Below are positions 1 to 5,032 of a stretch of 5,252 nt of DNA, piece by piece. The DNA is taken from assembly GCA_900547835.1 (NCBI GenBank), contig URIJ01000149.1, positions 1-5,252 of the forward strand, given 5' to 3'. Position 1 is the stretch's first letter, and every line of letters starts with the position of its first letter. Both the position numbers and the translations under genes were made by a program. A model generated the notes under the pieces. That model was not told the origin of the DNA. It searched no databases and was given only the letters and a program-made list of their open reading frames with translations. This DNA comes from an uncultured Collinsella sp. GTDB lineage: Bacteria; Actinomycetota; Coriobacteriia; Coriobacteriales; Coriobacteriaceae.

Positions 1-161
1 TCCAGGCCTTTACGGCCAAGAAGGGCCGCTCGGTCACCACCGTCGGCACGACCGAAGACATCCTCGGCGCCGGCGTCTCTGCCGAGAAGTTCACCGCACA
101 GAGTCTCCCCTCCGCCGGTGCCCTCATGAAGGAAAACGACATGCCGAGCCTGTTTGACTAG
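1..161 (+). CDS. C-terminal end of an unrecognised protein (5' truncated)
   Basis: An open frame enters from the left edge (first complete codon at position 3) and ends at TAG 159-161, giving 52 visible residues that finish with ...ENDMPSLFD. Codons are strongly GC3-rich (GCC, CTC, ACC, GGC), as expected for a real gene of this genome and unlike the ATPase gene that follows. I see no motif, membrane segment or cysteine cluster in the visible tail and do not recognise the family. A stable hairpin 39 bases after the stop fits the end of its transcript. The coding call is fairly secure from codon use and the hairpin; the function is unknown. Confidence 0.6.
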   Translation, partial: QAFTAKKGRSVTTVGTTEDILGAGVSAEKFTAQSLPSAGALMKENDMPSLFD

Positions 162-199
162 GACGACGGCAGTCGAGCTGGTCCAAGCCACAAACCAAC

Positions 200-237
200 G
201 GGGCCCGGAGCGCAGTAAATACTGAGCTCCGGGCCCC
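200..237. terminator. Long GC-rich hairpin, probable (bidirectional) transcription terminator
   Basis: A perfect 12-bp stem (GGGGCCCGGAGC at 200-211 with GCTCCGGGCCCC at 226-237) continues after one G-A mismatch into a 4-bp stem (CAGT/ACTG) closed by an AAAT loop. It lies 39 bases after the stop of the left-edge gene and about 105 bases beyond the stop of the convergent ATPase gene. There is no T tract on the + strand side. On the minus strand the sequence after the hairpin is mildly T-rich (CGTTGGTTTG). It could therefore stop both transcripts, or act mainly as an mRNA 3'-end stabiliser. Confidence 0.6.
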
Positions 238-278
238 ACCATTAGACATGCAAGGCAAAGACGACAATGTTAGCAACT

Positions 279-304
279 ACGCATGGCAATCAGCAACCCT
301 CTTG
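279..304 (+). repeat. Direct repeat, left copy, flanking the ATPase block
   Basis: ACGCATGGCAATCAG at 279-293 is identical to 1852-1866. After a 4-base diverged spacer, CCTCTTG at 298-304 matches 1871-1877. Overall 23 of 26 bases agree. The two copies bracket the ATPase gene, its promoter and the winged-helix remnant. This left copy lies 37 bases beyond the ATPase stop codon and has no nearby inverted partner. It could be an att-like or duplicated insertion boundary, or a dispersed intergenic repeat. Confidence 0.5.
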
Positions 305-341
305 TTACCCATCAATCAAGACCGCGCCACTGCCACGTAAA

Positions 342-1550
342 TCATATGCTCCACACCGGGACCGCCTGGACATCCTTGGTAATGAGGTATGGTTCCGGAG
401 TTTGACAGACAACGTGCCCAAACCCGATCTCATAGCCAGATAGGCCGTCAAGACAGGTAAAGTTCTTCACCGCGTCTCTACTCACCGTAGCAGACATCTT
501 CACCTCGACGGGATGTAAGATATGCCCCTCTTGGATGAGCAAATCGATTTCGCGCTTCTTTTGATCCCGGTAGAACCATACATCACGAAGGCTCTTCCCC
601 GCGTTCATAAAGCTCTTCAAAATTTCCGAGACAACGAACGTCTCAAATATATGCCCCGCCGCGGCCCCGTTGCGCAATTGCTCCGGTGTTATCCATCTCG
701 TAAGATGACAAACAAGGCCCGTGTCCATGAAGAAAATCTTTGGGGTCTTGGTCAGACGCTTATCGACATTAGGCCAAAAGGGCTCGACAATCCGAACGAT
801 GTTCGACGCCTGCAAAACCGAGAGCCAAGCCTTTACCGTCTTACGGTCGACGTCAACGGTGTTTCCAATATCGGTGGCATTCAACAGTTGCCCCGTTCTC
901 GCTGCGCACGCGACCATAAAGCTGTAGAACTTCGCTTCATCCTTCACGTTTACAAGATCGCGAACATCGCGTTCGAGATATGCGGCAACGTAGTCGGAAT
1001 AATAGGAGTCCCAATCGACATTTGGGTCTTGTAGTTCGGGCATCGAACCCCTATGGATGATGTTCCAAATATTTCCCGAAGACATCTTAGAGGCCAAGGA
1101 AATCTTTTTGGGGATATACGGACGAGGGCTCTGGGAACCGCCAACGAGCTCTCGCAAGCTTAGGGAGGGCATCTCCAGAATTCTGATCCTCCCCGCCAAA
1201 GATTCGCTCACCCCTTTCATGAGGTGATATGTCTGAGATCCCGTGAGGACGATTCGACCTTTTTCTTCAGATTGATCGACAATCCACTTCACAGGAGAAA
1301 ACAGCTCGGGTACGCGTTGAATCTCGTCGATGATGATCGGCAAATCATGAGACTCGAAAAACAGGGCGGCATCCTCTTTTGCAAGGAGATAATCCCGCGG
1401 GTTCTCCATCGAAACATAGTCGAATCGGTCGCCCAGATGTTGCTTGAGAACCGTCGTCTTCCCAACTTGGCGCGCCCCGGTCACCAGGACAACTTTTCCC
1501 TGTCCCAGCATCGAATCTATCGTCTGTTCAATTTCGCGCTCGATGTACAT
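342..1550 (-). CDS. AAA_14/DUF4143-family P-loop ATPase
   Basis: A 402-residue protein. The N-terminal AAA_14 ATPase has Walker A GARQVGKTT (25-33), Walker B IIIDE (72-76) and a GSQ sensor-like motif before a SLAGRI stretch. The middle helical part (RDVRDL onward) fits DUF4143. The C-terminal part carries spaced acidic residues E303/E309, REID (D336) and VEVK (E349, K351), resembling the fold core of PD-(D/E)XK nucleases. Such proteins are common, strain-variable genes whose role is mostly unknown; nuclease activity here is only inference. I chose the ATG at 1548-1550 because AGGAGG (1558-1563) lies 7 bases upstream and a strong promoter lies just behind it. A longer frame reaching 1703 would start upstream of that promoter and run through the neighbouring remnant. 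Base composition looks clearly more AT-rich than the sirtuin genes, suggesting transfer. Confidence 0.9.
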   Translation of the reverse strand: MYIEREIEQTIDSMLGQGKVVLVTGARQVGKTTVLKQHLGDRFDYVSMENPRDYLLAKEDAALFFESHDLPIIIDEIQRVPELFSPVKWIVDQSEEKGRIVLTGSQTYHLMKGVSESLAGRIRILEMPSLSLRELVGGSQSPRPYIPKKISLASKMSSGNIWNIIHRGSMPELQDPNVDWDSYYSDYVAAYLERDVRDLVNVKDEAKFYSFMVACAARTGQLLNATDIGNTVDVDRKTVKAWLSVLQASNIVRIVEPFWPNVDKRLTKTPKIFFMDTGLVCHLTRWITPEQLRNGAAAGHIFETFVVSEILKSFMNAGKSLRDVWFYRDQKKREIDLLIQEGHILHPVEVKMSATVSRDAVKNFTCLDGLSGYEIGFGHVVCQTPEPYLITKDVQAVPVWSI

Positions 1551-1557
1551 AGAATCG

Positions 1558-1563
1558 CCTCCT
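1558..1563 (-). promoter_or_regulatory. Ribosome binding site deciding the ATPase start
   Basis: Read on the minus strand this is a perfect AGGAGG, 7 bases from the ATG at 1550. It fixes the start codon of the DUF4143 ATPase against the longer open frame. Confidence 0.85.
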
Positions 1564-1574
1564 GTTCGGAGTTC

Positions 1575-1603
1575 ATTATCTCGCACAAACCCAAACCGGT
1601 CAA
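1575..1603 (-). promoter_or_regulatory. Sigma-70-type promoter of the ATPase gene
   Basis: On the minus strand, TTGACC (-35, complement of 1598-1603) and GATAAT (-10, complement of 1575-1580) are separated by exactly 17 bases. Each matches the consensus in 5 of 6 positions. Transcription would start near 1568, giving a leader of about 18 bases that just includes the AGGAGG. The -35 box overlaps the first two bases of the inverted repeat at 1602-1628, so regulation by a bound protein is likely. Confidence 0.75.
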
Positions 1604-1628
1604 AATCGGGAATAGAACTCCCGATTTT
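1602..1628. promoter_or_regulatory. Perfect inverted repeat next to the ATPase promoter, probable operator
   Basis: AAAATCGGGA (1602-1611) and TCCCGATTTT (1619-1628) form perfect 10-base arms around a 7-base spacer. The site starts inside the -35 box of the minus-strand ATPase promoter and extends upstream of it. That is a typical position for a regulator binding site. It lacks a following T tract in the ATPase direction and lies upstream of that gene, so a terminator for the ATPase is excluded. The binding protein is not identifiable from this window. Confidence 0.6.
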
Positions 1629-1638
1629 CACTCCTAGT

Positions 1639-1824
1639 CTTCTGCTCGATTCTGGTCCCAGTAGGGTTTCGGAGATAGCCATGCGCATGGGCGTCGCCAG
1701 CAACTACGCAAGCCAGTACAAACGCCGCCTCCTCGAGGACGGCGTCATCGAGGAGCGTGGGCGCGTCCTCGTCAGCTTTAACGTTCCAGCGCTCAAGGAG
1801 TTCTTAAGCGAGAAGACGGTTTAG
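1639..1824 (+). pseudogene. C-terminal winged-helix remnant of a P-loop ATPase-type gene
   Basis: The frame ending at TAG 1822-1824 encodes about 61 residues that read as a winged-helix tail: a helix with SEIAMRMGV, a recognition helix around SNYASQYKRRLLEDG, then VIEERGR and a strand VLVSFNVP followed by ALKEFL. I recognise this layout from the C-termini of AAA-type ATP-binding proteins, where it follows an ATPase domain of several hundred residues. Here everything upstream is missing and replaced by the oppositely oriented ATPase block, so I call it a decayed 3' fragment. An ATG at 1681 has GGAG 6 bases upstream, so a 47-residue peptide could still be made. The family assignment comes from memory of the motif, not from a search. 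Confidence 0.5.
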
Positions 1825-1850
1825 CACGCCGATATAGCCCGCAGGGCATC

Positions 1851-1921
1851 AACGCATGGCAATCAGTAGTCCTCTTGATAAGAACAGCAAGCAATTCCTC
1901 TAGCGCTGATCGCCATGCGTT
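1851..1921. repeat. Long inverted repeat containing the right direct-repeat copy
   Basis: AACGCATGGCAATCAG (1851-1866) pairs with CTGATCGCCATGCGTT (1906-1921) at 15 of 16 positions around a 39-base spacer. The left arm plus the CCTCTTG at 1871-1877 is the right-hand copy of the direct repeat also found at 279-304. The structure lies between the convergent winged-helix remnant (stop at 1824) and the flavoprotein gene (stop at 1932). It could act as a bidirectional terminator, but the wide spacer and lack of T tracts argue for a mobile or intergenic repeat. Confidence 0.5.
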
Positions 1922-1931
1922 CTTCTTGCCC

Positions 1932-2462
1932 TTAAGCAAGTGTACGAGCGAGCTCTCGCACCTCTTCCAGCTTAGGAGAGGAGGCCATGCTGTCGCGCTC
2001 GGTCATACCGCTGATGGTGACAATGCCCTGGTCCTCCCACTTGCAGTACGCGCAGGTTGACTTGTACATAGCGATCGCCGCATCATAGACACCCTCGCTG
2101 TGGCTATCGAGTAAAAGGGCCGTCTTGGTGAACGGGAATCCCGTGGCACCGAAGGCGTACAGGCGGTCGATGGCGGTCTTTTCCTGCGCAGTGATATCAA
2201 ACCAGTAGATAGGCGAAGCGAAGACAACCATGTCGGTGTCTTTCAGCGACTCAATCACGTTGGCCATGTCATCCTTCTGCACGCAGACGCCCTCATGGGC
2301 GAAGCAGTACTGGCATCCCAAGCAGCCGGCGATCTTCTTGCTGGCAACGCGGATGACCTCGACCGTATGGCCGCCCTCACGCGCGGTCTCGGCAAACGCC
2401 TCGACCATGGTATCGGTATTAGCGCCCTTACGCGGGCTGCCGCTCAATACAACGATATTCAT
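1932..2462 (-). CDS. Iron-sulfur flavoprotein / NADPH-dependent FMN reductase family protein
   Basis: A 176-residue flavodoxin-fold protein of usual family length. The FMN phosphate loop is SGSPRKGANT (residues 7-16) and the flavin-contacting PIYW motif lies in the middle, followed by a helix ending in IDRLYAF. Cysteines 47, 50, 53 and 60 give CX2CX2CX6C, the compact motif of iron-sulfur flavoproteins (Isf), which bind a 4Fe-4S cluster next to FMN and pass electrons singly, for example to oxygen species or quinones. A further CAYC pair lies near the C-terminus. It is likely a soluble cytoplasmic protein. The ATG at 2460-2462 is preceded by AGAGGG (2469-2474) at a 6-base spacing. It is separated by 198 bases from the upstream TetR gene, so it probably has its own promoter. 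The substrate cannot be told. Confidence 0.85.
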   Translation of the reverse strand: MNIVVLSGSPRKGANTDTMVEAFAETAREGGHTVEVIRVASKKIAGCLGCQYCFAHEGVCVQKDDMANVIESLKDTDMVVFASPIYWFDITAQEKTAIDRLYAFGATGFPFTKTALLLDSHSEGVYDAAIAMYKSTCAYCKWEDQGIVTISGMTERDSMASSPKLEEVRELARTLA

Positions 2463-2478
2463 AGGATTCCCTCTCCCT

Positions 2479-2500
2479 CATGCTGCAGGCGCGCAGCATG
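2479..2500. promoter_or_regulatory. Perfect hairpin/palindrome just upstream of the flavoprotein ribosome binding site
   Basis: CATGCTGC (2479-2486) and GCAGCATG (2493-2500) form perfect 8-base arms around a 6-base GC-rich loop. The element ends 4 bases before the AGAGGG ribosome binding site of the minus-strand flavoprotein gene. It could be an mRNA leader hairpin or an operator. I could not find a convincing -35/-10 pair upstream of it; the rest of 2501-2660 shows no gene or clear signal. Confidence 0.4.
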
Positions 2501-2660
2501 CTTTCTTGTAACCAAAACGAATGGTGTTAATCAATCGCCAGCAGGCCATATCTCTTGTTCAAGTTCCCTAAAGAAGCTCAAGACGATTGCGATTGCCTTA
2601 TACAACGTCGAAAATCAAAGAGGGCCCATAGCAACGCCACCTACCTGAAATGACATGCGG

Positions 2661-3221
2661 TCAAGACGAGCTACGAGGATCGTGACGAGCCGATACCGCC
2701 CGCATGCCCCCTTCGGAATAGGCGCTGAGCAGCTCCTGAGCGTGAGCAAACTCGGGCCCTCGCCTCCAACCGAGCAGGCGGTTGACCGCGAGATTTCCCT
2801 GGACGTTGTGGACGAAGAGCAGATAGGCGTCCTCGCGCGAAAGCCCAGTCTCCTCCATGATCGAGGGAACCATCTGCTCGGCGCCGCGCTCGACGACGCG
2901 CTGTGCCACCCGGGCGTACGCGTCGTCATCCGAGTAGAGCAGATAATAGTCATCGTTTGCCGGCGGACGCTGGCAGAGGGCACCCGCCTCCGTTCCCTCG
3001 AGCGGCGGCACCGCCGCCAAGGCCTCGTCGATAAGCGCGTCGAGCAGGGCGAACTTGTCCTCGTAGTGCAGATAGAACGTGCCACGGTTGATATCGGCGC
3101 GGCGGCAAATATCCGCTACCGTCATCTTCGCGAAGCCGACCTCGGCCAGCAGCGCGAAGAACGCCTCCCGTATGACCGAGAGTGTATAGCGTCGGCGACG
3201 ATCGATCTTCCCCGCTTCCAT
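2661..3221 (-). CDS. TetR/AcrR-family transcriptional regulator
   Basis: A 186-residue protein with a TetR-type N-terminal helix-turn-helix: FFALLAEVGFAKMTVADI leads into DINRGTFYLHYEDK (residues 43-56), which holds the turn and recognition helix with the usual TFYxHYxDK signature. The C-terminal helical ligand-binding and dimer part has a Y/D-rich stretch (NDDYYLLYSDDD); the ligand is unknown. I chose the ATG at 3219-3221 because GGAGGGG lies 4 bases upstream. A TTG start at 3248 would place that ribosome binding site inside the gene. It is transcribed away from the sirtuin operon with 143 bases between start codons, and a palindrome in that gap is its likely operator. It probably represses the sirtuin genes and perhaps itself. 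Confidence 0.9.
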   Translation of the reverse strand: MEAGKIDRRRRYTLSVIREAFFALLAEVGFAKMTVADICRRADINRGTFYLHYEDKFALLDALIDEALAAVPPLEGTEAGALCQRPPANDDYYLLYSDDDAYARVAQRVVERGAEQMVPSIMEETGLSREDAYLLFVHNVQGNLAVNRLLGWRRGPEFAHAQELLSAYSEGGMRAVSARHDPRSSS

Positions 3222-3324
3222 TACCCCTCCAATTGCAACGCTCGACAATGCCCGGCAAACGCTCGTTTATCGACAGCAGGCCGAAGCTGTTCATTGCTCT
3301 TAAGCAAATCGACATGGATACTTT

Positions 3325-3344
3325 TTATAGACACCTGTTTATAA
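3325..3344. promoter_or_regulatory. TetR-type operator palindrome between regulator and sirtuin operon
   Basis: TTATAGACA-CC-TGTTTATAA: two 9-base arms, 8 of 9 positions symmetric, around a 2-base centre. Length and symmetry fit TetR-family operators. Five of the six bases of the sirtuin operon's -10 box (3340-3345) lie in its right arm, so a bound dimer would block RNA polymerase. The site also lies about 100 bases upstream of the TetR start, where it could control the regulator's own promoter, though I could not place that promoter convincingly. Confidence 0.65.
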
Positions 3345-3345
3345 T
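3340..3345 (+). promoter_or_regulatory. -10 box of the sirtuin operon promoter
   Basis: A perfect TATAAT. At the usual spacing the -35 position reads GATACT (3317-3322), a poor match, so the promoter may need help or be weak. Transcription would start near 3352, about 13 bases before the GTG start, just keeping the ribosome binding site. The start codons at 3248 and 3314 lie upstream of this -10 box and would not be on the transcript. Confidence 0.55.
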
Positions 3346-3352
3346 AGCTGAA

Positions 3353-3358
3353 AGAAGG
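3353..3358 (+). promoter_or_regulatory. Ribosome binding site deciding the first sirtuin start
   Basis: AGAAGG lies 6 bases before the GTG at 3365-3367. No comparable site precedes the in-frame ATG codons at 3248 and 3314, so the GTG is the preferred start. Confidence 0.6.
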
Positions 3359-3364
3359 TATCCA

Positions 3365-4330
3365 GTGACCCTGTACGAGCAGCTCGTTATCGAGCTCACC
3401 AACCGATCGTTTTCCCTTCATGCCGCCTACCGCAGCGGCAGCACGCCCTATGAGCTGAGTGACCGCGAGCCCGAGCCCTACGACCAGCAAATCGAGGACT
3501 TCGCCCGTATGATCGAAGAAGCCGATTGCGTGCTGGTGGGCGGGGCCTCCGGGCTCTCCGCGGCGGGCGGCGGCGACTTCTACTACGAGGACAACGCGAC
3601 CTATCGCAAGCATTTCGGCAAATTCGCCGAGCGCTACGGTTTCAAGGGCGCTTTCGAGGGGTCGTTCTACCGCTGGCCCACCGCCGAGGCGCGCTGGGGA
3701 TACCTCGCCACCTTCCTCGACACCACGCTCAACGCCCCGCTGCGCAAGCCCTACAGGGACCTCGACGCCATTCTCGCCGAGAAGGATTTCTTCGTGCTCA
3801 CCACCAACCAGGACACGCAGTTTGTGAAGCTCTATCCCTGGGAGAAAGTGGCAGAGATCCAAGGCGACCACCGCTTCTTTCAGTGCTCCCGCTGTTGCAC
3901 CGACGCGGTGTGGGATGCGGTCGAGCCGGTCTCCAACATGGTAGAGGCCATGGGAGACGGCCTTGAGGTTCCGACAGAGCTCGTGCCGCGCTGCCCGCAC
4001 TGCGGGGCAGAGGCGTTCCCCTGGGTTCGCGGCTACGGCAACTTCCTGCAGGGCGAACTCTACGAGGAGCAGTACCGCAAGGTGTCCGAATGGCTCGACG
4101 CGCACGCACGGCAGAGGATCCTCTTCCTCGAGCTGGGTGTGGGCCGCATGACGCCCGCGTTTATCCAGGAGCCGTTCTGGGCCCTCACGGCGCAGTTACC
4201 GCAGGCCAGCTACATCGCCGTAAACAACAAGACGCAGTTTCTCCCCCGCGCGATCGAGGATCGGGGGCTCGCCGTTCGCGCCGACATCGCCGACGTGCTT
4301 GCCGACGTGCGCAAGACGCTGGGGAGGTAG
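3365..4330 (+). CDS. Class M sirtuin-like (SirTM) protein, Zn-ribbon containing
   Basis: A 321-residue Sir2-fold protein, first gene of the operon. The NAD-binding loop is GGASGLSAAGGG (59-70), followed by the GxFYRWP segment (99-105), then TTNQD (146-150). A zinc module follows with C174, C177/C178, C210 and C213. ELGVG (256-260) leads into TPAFIQEPFW. This layout matches SirTM proteins of Staphylococcus and Streptococcus, which ADP-ribosylate a lipoylated GcvH-like carrier instead of deacylating. The usual catalytic His before the zinc module is Gln (Q166 in IQGD), as in SirTM. The protein has about 37 residues before the Rossmann core that its two downstream paralogues lack. GTG start chosen from AGAAGG and promoter position. 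It overlaps nothing and is followed after 3 bases by the next sirtuin-like gene. Target protein unknown; a macrodomain or GcvH-like gene is not in view. Confidence 0.85.
   Translation: MTLYEQLVIELTNRSFSLHAAYRSGSTPYELSDREPEPYDQQIEDFARMIEEADCVLVGGASGLSAAGGGDFYYEDNATYRKHFGKFAERYGFKGAFEGSFYRWPTAEARWGYLATFLDTTLNAPLRKPYRDLDAILAEKDFFVLTTNQDTQFVKLYPWEKVAEIQGDHRFFQCSRCCTDAVWDAVEPVSNMVEAMGDGLEVPTELVPRCPHCGAEAFPWVRGYGNFLQGELYEEQYRKVSEWLDAHARQRILFLELGVGRMTPAFIQEPFWALTAQLPQASYIAVNNKTQFLPRAIEDRGLAVRADIADVLADVRKTLGR
4321..4327 (+). promoter_or_regulatory. Ribosome binding site of the second sirtuin-like gene
   Basis: GGGGAGG ends just before the TAG of the first gene and lies 6 bases before the ATG at 4334. 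Its position inside the upstream gene's last codons indicates translational coupling. Confidence 0.75.
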
Positions 4331-4333
4331 CGC

Positions 4334-5032
4334 ATGGAGACGGCGAAAGCAGTTCGCATAGGCAGGGCGCTAGCCGAAGCGGATCTTGTCATCATCGGCG
4401 CTAGCAACGGACTCGACATGGCGGAGGGGCTCAACCTTTTCTGCGCCGATGCTCATTTCCAAGAGGCGTACGGGGACCTCGCCCAGGCAGACGGCATCGG
4501 CTGCATACTGCAGGGGCTCGCTTCCCCGGATGCCAGCGTGCGACGCCGATGGGCCGAGCGGTTCCATCAAAAGGAGTATCTCGAATATGAGCCCGGCTCG
4601 CTCATGAACGGGCTGCGGCGTCTTACGGAGCACGCCGACACCTTCGTGGTCACATGCAACATCGACGGGCACTTCGCGCGCGCCGGGTTCGACGAGAACC
4701 GCGTGCTCGAGACGGAGGGGGGCATACGCACGTCGATCGACGAGCGGCGTCTCGCCCATCCAGACGCCCTCGCCACGGCCCAGCTCGAGGAGCTCGAGCG
4801 CCTTGTGCAAGCCCATCGCAACGGCAGGGTCGCCATCCTCGAACTTGGCGTGGGACTGCGCAACGGCATCATAAAGCACATGCTCGCCCAGATCGCGAAC
4901 GTCTGCGAGCACGCCACCTACATCGTGTTCAACTACAGCCAGGCTATGGCGCCCGATGCATCGCGCGAGACGATTCTCGTTGACGGCGATATGGCCCCGG
5001 CTTTCGAGGAGATTGCCCAATGCCGTCTCTAG
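4334..5032 (+). CDS. Sirtuin-like paralogue lacking the zinc module (divergent SirTM)
   Basis: A 232-residue protein with the same order of landmarks as its upstream neighbour: a hydrophobic strand LVIIGASNGL (18-27) in place of the NAD loop, TCNID (107-111) followed by GHFARAGF, and ELGVG (170-174). SirTM proteins read TTNxDxxFxKAGF there, so the kinship is clear. Between the central motif and ELGVG only about 40 residues remain, against about 90 in the first gene, and the four zinc cysteines are absent. The NAD loop is altered (SNGLDMAEG for SGLSAAGG) and the position of the catalytic Gln/His reads Glu (TEGG). It may be a non-catalytic partner or have changed chemistry. It starts 3 bases after the first gene and overlaps the third by 13 bases, so all three are surely co-translated. 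Intact, not a pseudogene. Confidence 0.8.
   Translation: METAKAVRIGRALAEADLVIIGASNGLDMAEGLNLFCADAHFQEAYGDLAQADGIGCILQGLASPDASVRRRWAERFHQKEYLEYEPGSLMNGLRRLTEHADTFVVTCNIDGHFARAGFDENRVLETEGGIRTSIDERRLAHPDALATAQLEELERLVQAHRNGRVAILELGVGLRNGIIKHMLAQIANVCEHATYIVFNYSQAMAPDASRETILVDGDMAPAFEEIAQCRL
5006..5011 (+). promoter_or_regulatory. Ribosome binding site of the third sirtuin-like gene
   Basis: GAGGAG lies inside the end of the second gene, 8 bases before the ATG at 5020, and supports that start within a 13-base overlap. Confidence 0.7.

Noticed and set aside
272..283. 12-base match AGCAACTACGCA, repeated at 1699-1710 inside the winged-helix remnant
   Set aside because: A 12-base match is roughly expected by chance in 5 kb and the flanks do not align, although the first copy overlaps the left direct repeat.
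522..1034. 170-codon + strand open frame antisense to the ATPase
   Set aside because: No ribosome binding site or family motif; it shadows a clear AAA_14/DUF4143 gene on the other strand.
1551..1703. Longer N-terminus for the ATPase, starting at 1703
   Set aside because: It would begin upstream of the promoter and run antisense through the winged-helix remnant; AGGAGG before the ATG at 1550 is decisive.
2463..2660. Possible small gene or promoter between the flavoprotein and TetR genes
   Set aside because: Apart from the 2479-2500 palindrome and the ribosome binding site, I found no -35/-10 pair of useful quality and no convincing short gene.
3222..3248. TTG start at 3248 for the TetR gene
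   Set aside because: The GGAGGGG ribosome binding site for the ATG at 3221 falls inside this extension.
3182..3364. Earlier starts for the first sirtuin (3182, ATG 3248, ATG 3314)
   Set aside because: They lie upstream of the TATAAT box, lack good ribosome binding sites, and the 3182 start would overlap the TetR gene.
3221..4105. 294-codon minus-strand open frame opposite the first sirtuin
   Set aside because: Long antisense frames are expected in high-GC genes; the + strand carries the full sirtuin motif set.
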